A DNA stretch of 8,951 nt from Oscillospiraceae bacterium (GCA_016295225.1 JAEDLP010000076.1:1-8951), one strand, 5' to 3'. Positions 1 to 7,078 are shown, counted from the stretch's first letter. Numbers and translations are program-made. The notes: generated by a model not told the origin, from the letters alone.

Positions 1-2
1 CC

Positions 3-887
3 GGCTTTGAGGAGCAGGTGGTCGGCATGAAGGCCGGCGACGAGAAGGACATCGAGCTGACCTTCCCCGAAGAGTACCACGCAGAGGAGCTGGCAGGCCA
101 GCCCGTGGTCTTCAAGGTCAAGTGCGTTGAAGTCAAGGAGAAGCAGGCTCCCGCTCTGGACGACGAGTTCGCAAAGGACGTCTCCGAGTTCGACACCCTG
201 GCCGAGTTTAAGGAAGATCTGAAGAGCAAGATCATCGACCGCAACATGCAGCAGAGCGAGGCAAAGTTCCGCCAGGCCCTGCTGACCCAGCTGTGCGATC
301 AGATCGATATCGAGCTGCCCGCAGCCATGGTCGAGACCCAGATCGACCGTTTCGTTGACAACTACGCTGCCCGCCTGGAGTCCCAGGGCATCTCCCTGGA
401 GACCTATATGCAGTACATGCAGATGGACGTTCAGCAGATCCGCGACGACCTGCGTGAGCCCGCCGTCACCCAGACCAAGCAGCAGCTGGCTCTGGACGCT
501 GTCGTTGCCGCTGAGAACATCGTCATCTCCGACGAGGACGTGGAAGCTGAGGTCAAGAAGGCAGCCGCCAACCTGAATATGCCCTACGAGCGTATCGTGG
601 AGGGCCTGGACCGCGAGGGCCTGAAGAAGGAACTGGCTCGCGACAAGGCTATGGCTGTGGTTGCTGAGAACGCAAAGGCAAACATGATCACCGCAGAAGC
701 TGACAACGGCGAGATCAAGATGACCACTGTCACCAAGGAAGAGGTCGAGGCAGAGAAGGAAGAGAAGAAGGCAAAGAAGACCCGAGCCAAGAAGACCACC
801 GAAGAGGGTGAAGCAGCCCCCAAGAAGACCACCCGCAAGAAGAAGACCGAAGCCGAGAAGGACGAGGCTGAGAAGGTCGAGGAATAA
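3..887 (+). CDS. tig: Trigger factor (ribosome-associated chaperone and prolyl isomerase), 5'-truncated
   Basis: Trigger factor docks at the ribosome exit tunnel and holds emerging chains; its middle FKBP-like domain isomerises prolyl bonds. The window opens inside that domain: the frame reads GFEEQVVGMKAGDEK, the typical end of the FKBP fold, followed by a short strand region ending near VKEKQAP. The rest, up to about residue 240 of the visible part, is the helical substrate-cradling C-terminal domain. About 190 N-terminal residues, including the ribosome-binding GFRxGKxP motif, lie outside the window, judging from the family's usual length of roughly 430. The last 51 residues (nt 732-884) are a charged low-complexity tail with 15 Lys and 15 Glu, in Lys-rich and Glu-rich patches, not part of the standard fold. 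No terminator follows, and clpP starts 53 nt downstream, so read-through is likely. The tig-clpP-clpX-lon order supports the call. Confidence 0.96.
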   Translation, partial: GFEEQVVGMKAGDEKDIELTFPEEYHAEELAGQPVVFKVKCVEVKEKQAPALDDEFAKDVSEFDTLAEFKEDLKSKIIDRNMQQSEAKFRQALLTQLCDQIDIELPAAMVETQIDRFVDNYAARLESQGISLETYMQYMQMDVQQIRDDLREPAVTQTKQQLALDAVVAAENIVISDEDVEAEVKKAAANLNMPYERIVEGLDREGLKKELARDKAMAVVAENAKANMITAEADNGEIKMTTVTKEEVEAEKEEKKAKKTRAKKTTEEGEAAPKKTTRKKKTEAEKDEAEKVEE

Positions 888-904
888 TCTTCCATTCGGT
901 GGGG

Positions 905-910
905 TATACT
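905..910 (+). promoter_or_regulatory. Possible -10 element upstream of clpP
   Basis: TATACT lies 30 nt before the clpP start codon in the tig-clpP gap and matches a sigmaA -10 box in five of six positions. No good -35 hexamer is present 16-18 bp upstream, and there is no TG dinucleotide for an extended -10. A clpP-specific promoter is therefore only possible. I found no CtsR heptad repeats and no CIRCE element in this gap. Confidence 0.3.
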
Positions 911-940
911 TACTCTGACTGAAAAAAGGAGATCCTAATC

Positions 941-1522
941 ATGAGTTTAGTACCCTATGTAGTTGAGCAGACCAGCCGGGGAGAGCGGTCCTATGACATT
1001 TTCTCCCGCTTATTAAACGACCGGATTATCTTCCTGTCGGAAGAGGTGAACGATACCACAGCCAGCCTCATCGTGGCCCAGCTGCTGTATCTGGAAGCCC
1101 AGAATCCGGACCAGGACATCCAGTTCTACATCAACAGCCCCGGCGGTTCTGTCACGGCGGGTATGGCGATCTACGATACCATGCAGTATATCAAGTGCGA
1201 CGTGTCCACCATCTGCATCGGTATGGCAGCCAGCATGGGCGCATTCCTGCTGGCAGCCGGTACCAAGGGCAAGCGCATGGCTCTGCCCAACGCGGAGATC
1301 ATGATCCATCAGCCTTCCGCTGGTACCCAGGGTCAAATCACCGATATGGCCATTCACCTGAAGCGTCTGGAGATCATCAAGAAGCGCATGAATCACATCC
1401 TTTCGGAAAACACCGGTAAGCCCCTTGATGTGGTCACCGCTGACTGCGAGCGCGATAACTTCATGTCTGCGGAAGAAGCTGTGGCATACGGCCTCATTGA
1501 CAAAGTGATCGATAAGCGCTGA
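941..1522 (+). CDS. clpP: ATP-dependent Clp protease proteolytic subunit ClpP
   Basis: ClpP is the serine peptidase that assembles as a double heptameric barrel in the cytoplasm and degrades proteins fed to it by an AAA+ partner such as ClpX. The protein has 193 residues, normal for the family. The catalytic triad is intact: Ser98 in GMAASMG, His123 in MIHQP and Asp172 in CERDNFMS. The NSPGGSVTAG oxyanion segment is at residues 65-74. The N-terminus (MSLVPYVVEQTSRGERSYDI) is typical, with a short propeptide-like start before the axial-loop residues. The ATG is preceded by AAAAAAGGAG, with 9 nt between GGAG and ATG. The gene follows tig closely and ends just before a strong terminator, so much of its message probably ends there and clpX is made at a different level. 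Nothing is truncated. Confidence 0.98.
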   Translation: MSLVPYVVEQTSRGERSYDIFSRLLNDRIIFLSEEVNDTTASLIVAQLLYLEAQNPDQDIQFYINSPGGSVTAGMAIYDTMQYIKCDVSTICIGMAASMGAFLLAAGTKGKRMALPNAEIMIHQPSAGTQGQITDMAIHLKRLEIIKKRMNHILSENTGKPLDVVTADCERDNFMSAEEAVAYGLIDKVIDKR

Positions 1523-1531
1523 TACGATTTG

Positions 1532-1560
1532 AAAAGGGGGGCGTTTTCGTCCCCCTTTTT
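1532..1560 (+). terminator. Intrinsic terminator between clpP and clpX
   Basis: AAAAGGGGG at 1532-1540 pairs with CCCCCTTTT at 1551-1559. The stem can extend inward through CG pairs and one G-U pair to a TTTT loop, giving about 12 bp, and a T run ends at 1560. It lies 10 nt after the clpP stop. It should terminate or attenuate tig-clpP transcripts before clpX, although no convincing promoter is visible between it and clpX. Confidence 0.88.
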
Positions 1561-1628
1561 CTGCGTTATCCCGCACCAAGGGCAAAGGGCCCGGTGGGAT
1601 GACGTATTAGAAAGAGGTGAATGGTTCT

Positions 1629-2945
1629 ATGACCAAAAACGACGACAAGCGGGCCATCCGCTGCTCCTTCTGCGGGAAGCATCAGGATCAGGTTGCAAAG
1701 ATCATCGCCGGCCCCGGCGCCTACATCTGCAACGAGTGCGTGCACCTGTGCATGGACATCCTGGATGACATGCCCTCCCTGGAGGATCAGGTCTCGCCCG
1801 ACATGCCCGATATCATCCCCAACCCCAAGGAAATCAAGACCTATCTGGATGAATATATCGTGGGCCAGGACGCGGCTAAGGTGGCCCTGTCCGTGGCTGT
1901 TTACAACCACTACAAGCGTATTTACTTCGGCGGAGGCGACGATGTGGAACTCCAGAAGAGCAACATCCTGCTCCTGGGTCCCACTGGCAGCGGCAAGACC
2001 CTCCTTGCCCAGACCCTGGCCAAGATCCTGAAGGTCCCCTTCGCCATTGCTGACGCTACCACCCTCACCGAGGCCGGCTACGTGGGCGACGATGTGGAGA
2101 ACATCCTCCTGCGTCTGGTCCAGGCCGCCGACTACGATGTGGAGCAGGCCGAGCGGGGCATCATTTACATCGACGAGATGGATAAAATCGCGCGAAAGAG
2201 CGAAAATACTTCTATCACCCGCGATGTTTCCGGTGAAGGCGTCCAGCAGGCTCTGCTGAAGATTCTGGAGGGCACCGTGGCCAACGTGCCTCCCCAGGGC
2301 GGCCGGAAGCATCCCCACCAGGAGTTTATCCAGGTGAATACCCGGAACATTCTCTTCATCTGCGGCGGTGCATTCGACGGCGTGGAGAAGATCATCGAGA
2401 AGCGGGTGAACCAGAAGGGCATCGGCTTCGGCGCGGAGATCATGGGGAAGAAGGAGCTGGAGCAGCGCAACGTGCTCAGCCAGATCCAGCCCCATGACCT
2501 GCTGAAGTTCGGCATCATCCCCGAGCTCATCGGCCGTCTGCCTGTGATCACCGCCCTGACTCCCCTGAGCCGGGAGGATCTGGTTAAAATCCTCACTGAG
2601 CCCAAGAACGCCCTGGTGAAGCAGTACCAGAAGCTTCTGGAGTACGATATGGTGGACCTGGTCTTCGAGCCCGGCGCACTGGAGGCTGTGGCCGACAAGT
2701 CCATGGAGCGGGGCATCGGCGCCCGTGGCCTGCGGGCCGTCCTGGAAGAGGTTATGACCCAGATCATGTACGACATCCCCTCCGACGGGACCATCACCGA
2801 GGTGGACATCACTGCCGAGAGCGTAAGGGGCGAAGCCGAACCCAAACTCATCCGCGATCCTGAGCGGCCTCCGCGGCCTCGCTTGGGTGCTGCTGCGCTG
2901 CAGGCCCAGAGCGGCGGACTATCCAGCCGGGACGCAGTTATGTAA
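1629..2945 (+). CDS. clpX: ATP-dependent Clp protease ATP-binding subunit ClpX
   Basis: ClpX is the hexameric AAA+ unfoldase that recognises substrates and threads them into ClpP. The protein has 438 residues. The N-terminal zinc-binding domain has Cys12, Cys15, Cys34 and Cys37 (CSFC and CNEC). The AAA+ core has Walker A GPTGSGKT at 117-124, Walker B IDEMDK with Asp182-Glu183, the ClpP-docking loop GIGFG with IGF at 265-267, and the sensor-2 motif GAR with Arg366. All are intact, so it should form a working ClpXP with the upstream ClpP. The ATG at 1629 fits the AAAGAGGTGA ribosome binding site at 1611-1620; an in-frame GTG at 1617 lies inside that site and is unlikely. The C-terminus ends in a Pro/Arg-rich then Ser/Gly-rich tail of about 30 residues (PERPPRPRLG onward) beyond the conserved fold. 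Confidence 0.98.
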   Translation: MTKNDDKRAIRCSFCGKHQDQVAKIIAGPGAYICNECVHLCMDILDDMPSLEDQVSPDMPDIIPNPKEIKTYLDEYIVGQDAAKVALSVAVYNHYKRIYFGGGDDVELQKSNILLLGPTGSGKTLLAQTLAKILKVPFAIADATTLTEAGYVGDDVENILLRLVQAADYDVEQAERGIIYIDEMDKIARKSENTSITRDVSGEGVQQALLKILEGTVANVPPQGGRKHPHQEFIQVNTRNILFICGGAFDGVEKIIEKRVNQKGIGFGAEIMGKKELEQRNVLSQIQPHDLLKFGIIPELIGRLPVITALTPLSREDLVKILTEPKNALVKQYQKLLEYDMVDLVFEPGALEAVADKSMERGIGARGLRAVLEEVMTQIMYDIPSDGTITEVDITAESVRGEAEPKLIRDPERPPRPRLGAAALQAQSGGLSSRDAVM

Positions 2946-2951
2946 TGCCTG

Positions 2952-2997
2952 TGGAAGCAACCGAGGGATTTGTTCCGCAGACATTTTGGAAGCAACC
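2952..2997 (+). repeat. 11-bp direct repeat in the clpX-lon gap
   Basis: TGGAAGCAACC occurs exactly at 2952-2962 and again at 2987-2997, with a 35-bp period (between three and four helical turns). It begins 6 nt after the clpX stop. Two identical 11-mers this close in a 127-bp gap are unlikely by chance, so this may be a pair of protein-binding sites or the trace of a small duplication. It does not resemble CtsR or HrcA operators. Confidence 0.5.
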
Positions 2998-3003
2998 AAC
3001 ATT

Positions 3004-3029
3004 CGGGCGGAGAGGAAACTCTCCGCCCG
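3004..3029 (+). other. Stable GAAA-tetraloop hairpin between clpX and lon
   Basis: CGGGCGGAGAG at 3004-3014 pairs perfectly with CTCTCCGCCCG at 3019-3029 around a GAAA (GNRA) loop at 3015-3018. The stem is 11 bp and very GC-rich, but TTGTGACACAA follows instead of a T run, so it is a poor intrinsic terminator. That following 11-mer (3030-3040) is itself a perfect 5+1+5 inverted repeat. Possible roles are a transcript-end stabiliser for clpX, a processing site, or part of a lon control region. The structure is seen; the role is inferred. Confidence 0.7.
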
Positions 3030-3072
3030 TTGTGACACAATCGAAACATTTCACTGAAAGGAGTGAATTGGT

Positions 3073-5490
3073 TTGCCAGAGGAAGAAAAGATGCAACTGG
3101 TCAACATGCCCGCCCTGGCGCTGCGGGGACTGACCGTCTATCCCAAGATGATGGTCCACTTTGACGTGGGCCGGGAAGCTTCCATCAAGGCCCTGGAGGA
3201 ATCCATGTCCTCCAACAAGCCGATTTTCCTGGTGGCCCAGAAGGACATCCGGGTGGAAGCCCCTGACATGAACCAGCTCTTCTCCGTGGGTACCGTCTCT
3301 GTGGTGCGGCAGATTCTGCGCCTGCCCGGCAAATCCATCCGGGTCATGGTGGAGGGCCAGTACCGGGCCCGGCTCTATGACCTGGTCCAGACGGAGCCCT
3401 TCCTGGTGGCTGAGGTAGAGCAGGTGGAGATCCCCGGGATTGAGGGCAAGACGAACTCCCTCAAGGCCGAGGCGGCCGTCCGCCAGTCCTATGAGCTTTT
3501 TGACCGCTACACCGAGCTGACCCCCAAGAGCACCTCCCCGGACATGCTTATGAACATCATGTCCAGCGAGGACCCCGGTTATATCGCCGACTTTATCGCC
3601 CAGAATATTTCCATGCGGGTGCTGGACAAGCAGTCCATTCTGGATGAGCTCCGTCCCATCCAGCGTCTGAACAAAATGAACCGCCTCCTTCACCGGGAGG
3701 TGGAGATCCTGGAGATGGAGCAGAACATCCAGCGCCGGGTCCAGGAGAACATGACCCAAAACCAGAAGGACGCCTTCCTGCGGGAGCAGGTTCGGGTGAT
3801 CCAGGAGGAGCTGGGGGACGACAGCGACAGCGAGATCGCGACCTATCGCAAGAAGATCGCCGAGGCCAAGCTGCCCGAAGAGGTGGAGGAGAAGCTTCTC
3901 AAGGAAGTCACCCACCTGGAAAAGCAGCCCTTCGGCTCCGCCGAGGCCTCCGTCCTGCGCAACTACCTGGACGTGTGTCTGGAGCTGCCCTGGACCAAGA
4001 CCTCCAAGGAGCGCATCAACGTCCAGACCGCCCGCAAGATCCTGGACGCCGACCACTTCGGCCTGGAGGAAGTCAAGGAGCGTATCCTGGAGTTCCTGGC
4101 CGTGAAGCAGCTGGCCCCCGATCTGCGGGGACAGATTATCTGCCTGGTAGGTCCTCCCGGTGTGGGCAAGACCTCCATCGGCATGTCCATGGCCAGGGCC
4201 ATGAACCGGAAGCTGGCCCGGATCTCCCTGGGCGGCGTCCACGACGAGGCGGAGATCCGGGGCCACCGGAAGACCTACGTGGGCGCCATGCCCGGCCGCA
4301 TTATGAGCGCTCTGCGGCAGGCCGGCACCAAGAACCCCCTGTTGCTGCTGGACGAGATCGACAAGCTGGGAAGCGACATGCGGGGCGACCCGGCCTCCGC
4401 TCTGCTGGAAGTCCTGGACAGCGAGCAGAACTCCACCTTCCGGGATCACTTCGTGGAGCTGCCCTTCGACCTGTCCGACGTGCTCTTCATCACCACGGCC
4501 AACACCACCTCCACCATCCCCAAGCCCTTGCTGGACCGCATGGAGGTCATTGAACTGGCCAGCTACACCGACGAGGAGAAGGTGCAGATCGCCCGCAATC
4601 ATTTGATCCCCAAGCAGCTCAAGCGCCACGGTCTGAAGAAGTCCCAGCTGAAGCTCACCGACGATGCCATCCGGGAGGTCATCGTGTCCTACACCCGGGA
4701 GTCCGGCGTCCGTATCTTGGAGCGGGAACTGGGTTCCCTCTGCCGGAAGGCCGCCATGGCCATCGTCTCCGACGGGGTCAAGAGCGTCAGCGTCACCGGC
4801 GACAACCTGGAGCAATACCTGGGCCCCCGGAAGTATTACCCCGAAAAGAATGGGATGGAAAATCAGGTGGGCCTGGTCAACGGCTTGGCCTGGACATCCG
4901 TGGGCGGGACGCTGCTGGAGGCTGAGGTCAACGTCCTGGACGGCTCCGGCAAGATCGAGATCACCGGCAACCTGGGCAATGTGATGAAGGAATCCGCCAA
5001 GGCGGCCTTCTCCTATATCCGCAGCCGGGCGGTTCAGCTGGGGGTGGAGCCCAACTTCTACAAGGAGAAGGATATCCACATCCACTTCCCAGAGGGCGCG
5101 GTTCCCAAGGACGGTCCCTCTGCCGGCATCACCATGTGCACCGCTATGGTCTCTGCCCTGACCGGTATCCCCGTCCGGGGCGACGTGGCCATGACCGGCG
5201 AGATCACCCTGCGGGGACGGGTCCTGCCCATCGGCGGCTTACGGGAGAAGTCCATGGCCGCCCTGCGCAACGGCATCCACACCGTCATCATCCCCAAGGA
5301 CAACGAGGCCGATCTGGAAAAGATCGACCAGACCGTCCGCAACGCGCTGCACTTCATCCCTGTGTCCCACGTGGATCAGGTGCTGGCCAACGCCCTGGAG
5401 CGGCCCCCTCTGGCGGAGCCCTCTCCCGAGGGAGAGTTGGGAGCCGGCATGAGCGGCAGCGAGATCCGAACACCCCTCCATCAGGCATAA
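3073..5490 (+). CDS. lon: ATP-dependent protease Lon (LonA type)
   Basis: Lon is a cytoplasmic homohexameric protease that joins an AAA+ unfoldase and a Ser-Lys peptidase in one chain and degrades damaged and regulatory proteins. The protein has 805 residues, normal for LonA. The N-terminal substrate domain starts at PALALRGLTVYP, followed by a coiled-coil region (about 190-300). Walker A is GPPGVGKTS at 360-368 (Lys366) and Walker B is LLLLDEIDK with Asp427-Glu428. The C-terminal protease domain has Ser683 in PKDGPSAG and Lys726 in GGLREKS, so the dyad is intact. I chose the TTG at 3073 because AAAGGAGT (3057-3064) is well placed; an in-frame ATG at 3091, with AGAGGA before it, would shorten the protein by six residues and cannot be excluded. 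The last 25 or so residues (PSPEGELGAGMSG onward) are a low-complexity extension. There are no transmembrane segments, so it is not LonB. Confidence 0.98.
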   Translation: MPEEEKMQLVNMPALALRGLTVYPKMMVHFDVGREASIKALEESMSSNKPIFLVAQKDIRVEAPDMNQLFSVGTVSVVRQILRLPGKSIRVMVEGQYRARLYDLVQTEPFLVAEVEQVEIPGIEGKTNSLKAEAAVRQSYELFDRYTELTPKSTSPDMLMNIMSSEDPGYIADFIAQNISMRVLDKQSILDELRPIQRLNKMNRLLHREVEILEMEQNIQRRVQENMTQNQKDAFLREQVRVIQEELGDDSDSEIATYRKKIAEAKLPEEVEEKLLKEVTHLEKQPFGSAEASVLRNYLDVCLELPWTKTSKERINVQTARKILDADHFGLEEVKERILEFLAVKQLAPDLRGQIICLVGPPGVGKTSIGMSMARAMNRKLARISLGGVHDEAEIRGHRKTYVGAMPGRIMSALRQAGTKNPLLLLDEIDKLGSDMRGDPASALLEVLDSEQNSTFRDHFVELPFDLSDVLFITTANTTSTIPKPLLDRMEVIELASYTDEEKVQIARNHLIPKQLKRHGLKKSQLKLTDDAIREVIVSYTRESGVRILERELGSLCRKAAMAIVSDGVKSVSVTGDNLEQYLGPRKYYPEKNGMENQVGLVNGLAWTSVGGTLLEAEVNVLDGSGKIEITGNLGNVMKESAKAAFSYIRSRAVQLGVEPNFYKEKDIHIHFPEGAVPKDGPSAGITMCTAMVSALTGIPVRGDVAMTGEITLRGRVLPIGGLREKSMAALRNGIHTVIIPKDNEADLEKIDQTVRNALHFIPVSHVDQVLANALERPPLAEPSPEGELGAGMSGSEIRTPLHQA

Positions 5491-5495
5491 TGCAG

Positions 5496-5531
5496 ATTGG
5501 GGGAGCCTCCCCGACCAGAGGCTCCCCCAAT
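5496..5531 (+). other. 14-bp perfect hairpin filling the lon-ysxC gap
   Basis: ATTGGGGGAGCCTC at 5496-5509 pairs without mismatch with GAGGCTCCCCCAAT at 5518-5531 around the 8-nt loop CCCGACCA. It begins 5 nt after the lon stop and ends 5 nt before the GAAGAGG ribosome binding site of ysxC. No T tract follows (TGGATCG comes next), so standard intrinsic termination is unlikely. It could protect the 3' end of lon mRNA, mark a processing site, or influence access to the ysxC ribosome binding site. Confidence 0.75.
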
Positions 5532-5549
5532 GGATCGAAGAGGTACTAC

Positions 5550-6167
5550 ATGAGACTGAATACACAGAACGCGGAGTTTGTCCGCTCTGCGGCGAAAATG
5601 GCGGACTGTCCCCGGGACGCCCTGCCCCAGATCGCCTTTGCCGGCCGATCCAACGTGGGCAAGTCCTCCATCATCAACCGGCTCCTGGGCCGGAAAAACT
5701 TTGCCCGGGTGGGTTCCGCACCGGGTAAGACCACCCACATCAACTATTTCCGCATCGACAATCAGGTCTACTTTGTGGACCTGCCCGGCTATGGTTACGC
5801 CAAGGTCTCCAAGCAGGAGAAGGCCCGGTGGGGCAGACTCATTGAACAGTGGTTTGATGACACCAGCCTGCTGACCTTGGGCCTGCTGCTGGTGGACATC
5901 CGACATAAGCCCACCGCAGACGACTGCGGCATGGCCCAGTGGTTCAAGGCCAGCGGAAAACCCTTTGTGGTGGTGGCCAACAAGCACGACAAAATTAAAA
6001 AGAGCGAGTGGGAACCCAACGTGGCCCGCATCCGCGAGACCCTGGAGCTTCCCGAGGAGGTTCCGGTGATCTCCTTCTCTGCGGAAAAGGGCACCGGGAA
6101 AGAAGAACTCATGGCCATCATCCTGGATCACATCCAGGCGACGAAAGAGAGCGTCGAGGCCCAGTGA
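5550..6167 (+). CDS. ysxC: Ribosome biogenesis GTP-binding protein YsxC/YihA (EngB)
   Basis: YsxC is a cytoplasmic TRAFAC-class GTPase needed for late assembly of the 50S ribosomal subunit; in B. subtilis it sits next to the tig/clpX/lon cluster, as here. The protein has 205 residues, normal for the family. Its GTPase motifs are all visible: G1 GRSNVGKS at 32-39, G2 around Thr61-Thr62, G3 DLPGYG at 77-82, G4 NKHD at 144-147 and G5 SAEKG at 177-181. The characteristic start FAGRSNVGKSS and the segment PGYGYAKVS identify this subfamily. The ATG at 5550 has GAAGAGG with a 6-nt spacer. The open frame continues upstream into lon, but only the portion from 5550 resembles the family. The hairpin before it is the only visible barrier between lon and this gene, so it is probably part of the lon transcript. 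Confidence 0.97.
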   Translation: MRLNTQNAEFVRSAAKMADCPRDALPQIAFAGRSNVGKSSIINRLLGRKNFARVGSAPGKTTHINYFRIDNQVYFVDLPGYGYAKVSKQEKARWGRLIEQWFDDTSLLTLGLLLVDIRHKPTADDCGMAQWFKASGKPFVVVANKHDKIKKSEWEPNVARIRETLELPEEVPVISFSAEKGTGKEELMAIILDHIQATKESVEAQ

Positions 6168-6197
6168 CCACTCCCTTCCAAGGAGAAAGGAACAAGC

Positions 6198-6878
6198 ATG
6201 AAACGTTTTTGGGGCACGTTTTTGTATTCCCTCATGGCCGGGTTCTGCATCGGCCTGGGCGGCACGGTTTTTCTGCGGTTAAAGGACGCCTTTCCTGGCG
6301 GCAATGTGGTGGGGGCCTTCTTCTTTGCCATCGGCCTTTTCGCCATCTGCACCCGGGGATACAACCTGTTCACCGGCAAGGCCTGCTATCTCTTCGATAA
6401 CCCCTGGCCGGGCTACCTCATCGACCTGCTCATCATCTGGGCGGGCAACCTGGTTGGCACCATGCTCATCGGCGGCATGGAGCGGCTCACCGGCATCTGC
6501 GGGGCGGAGGCGGGGATCAACGTCACTGCCCACACCCTGGTGTCCGCCAAGATGGACGCCACCCTGCTGAGTCTCTTCCTGCTGGGTTTCCTGTGCAACG
6601 TGTGCATCTTCGCAGCGGTGAACGGTTATGCCAACAACCCCCACGAGCTGGGCAAGTACCTGGCCATCTTCCTGGGGGTCACGGTGTTCATTGTCTGCGG
6701 CATGGAGCACAGCGTTGCGGACATGTACTACTGGGCGGTCTCCGGAATCCTCTATGAGGCCCCGGGCCAGTCCTTGCTGCGGCTGGTGGTGATCTCCCTG
6801 GGGAACGTGGCCGGTGGCCTGTTCCTCCGTCTGGGGGAGAAGTGGAAGGAGCGCCTGGACGGCAAACAGCCGGGATAA
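6198..6878 (+). CDS. Formate/nitrite transporter (FNT) family channel, short form
   Basis: FNT proteins are pentameric inner-membrane channels that pass small monovalent anions such as formate, nitrite or hydrosulfide. The 226-residue protein is almost entirely hydrophobic, with segments compatible with the six-helix FNT fold. Family marks are NLFTGK at 56-61 (the omega-loop region of TM2) and GMEHSVADMYYW at 168-179, which contains the central pore histidine (His171). It is shorter than FocA or NirC (about 270-285): it begins right before TM1 and lacks the N-terminal amphipathic helix that FocA uses for gating and for contact with pyruvate formate-lyase. The loop reads TGK where FocA has TGN. 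Substrate cannot be assigned from sequence. The start is 30 nt after ysxC, with AAGGAGAAAGG before the ATG, so the gene probably ends the lon-ysxC transcript. Confidence 0.9.
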   Translation: MKRFWGTFLYSLMAGFCIGLGGTVFLRLKDAFPGGNVVGAFFFAIGLFAICTRGYNLFTGKACYLFDNPWPGYLIDLLIIWAGNLVGTMLIGGMERLTGICGAEAGINVTAHTLVSAKMDATLLSLFLLGFLCNVCIFAAVNGYANNPHELGKYLAIFLGVTVFIVCGMEHSVADMYYWAVSGILYEAPGQSLLRLVVISLGNVAGGLFLRLGEKWKERLDGKQPG

Positions 6879-6892
6879 CTTTCCTGTCAAAC

Positions 6893-6936
6893 AAAAACGT
6901 CGAAGGCATTTTTTGTGAGATGCCTTCGACGTTTTT
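6893..6936 (+). terminator. Strong, symmetric intrinsic terminator after the FNT gene
   Basis: AAAAACGTCGAAGGCAT at 6893-6909 pairs perfectly with ATGCCTTCGACGTTTTT at 6920-6936 around a 10-nt loop. The 17-bp stem begins with five A and ends with five T, so it can act on both strands. It ends the protease-GTPase-channel transcript and separates it from the AT-rich unit that follows. Confidence 0.93.
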
Positions 6937-6979
6937 CTGTCTGTTGAGATAGTCGTGTACCATTTTGTGGAGTTGTGTC

Positions 6980-7008
6980 TTGCCGTTGTGTGGCAAAGTT
7001 GGTATACT
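6980..7008 (+). promoter_or_regulatory. SigmaA-type extended -10 promoter for the acetyltransferase gene
   Basis: TTGCCG at 6980-6985 and TATACT at 7003-7008 are separated by 17 bp. TGG directly before the -10 box gives an extended -10. Transcription should begin near 7015, leaving a leader of about 64 nt before the GTG start at 7079. The promoter follows a strong terminator, which makes the gene an independent unit. Confidence 0.75.
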
Positions 7009-7020
7009 CAAATATGAAAG

Positions 7021-7063
7021 CATTTGAATAAATGTATTTGTTTGATAGACAAATCGGAATTTG
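7021..7063 (+). other. AT-rich leader with small competing hairpins
   Basis: CATTT (7021-7025) can pair with AAATG (7030-7034). Further on, CAAAT at 7050-7054 can pair either with ATTTG upstream (7036-7040) or with ATTTG downstream (7059-7063, CGGA loop), and the two pairings exclude each other. The second lies 2 nt before the ribosome binding site at 7066. The stems are only 5 bp and mostly A-T, so this may be chance in AT-rich sequence. Confidence 0.25.
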
Positions 7064-7078
7064 CAGGGGAGGGATATT

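Noticed and set aside
888..940. CtsR or CIRCE heat-shock operator before clpP
   Set aside because: Searched by eye for GGTCAAA heptads and for TTAGCACTC-N9-GAGTGCTAA; neither is present.
1621..1632. Three-codon mini-frame ATG GTT CTA TGA overlapping the clpX start
   Set aside because: Its ATG lies too close to the ribosome binding site to be used well; the overlap is probably chance.
1566..2495. 309-codon open frame on the - strand opposite clpX
   Set aside because: Same cause: it lies against a fully intact clpX and has no family resemblance.
2938..5085. 715-codon open frame on the - strand opposite lon
   Set aside because: It is an antisense shadow of GC-rich lon codons: low-complexity Leu/Gly/Val/Asp/His composition, no recognisable domain, and lon itself is unmistakable on the other strand.
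5136..5549. In-frame upstream extension of ysxC into lon
   Set aside because: The extension is Arg/Pro/His-rich shadow translation of the lon protease domain. Family similarity and the ribosome binding site put the start at 5550.
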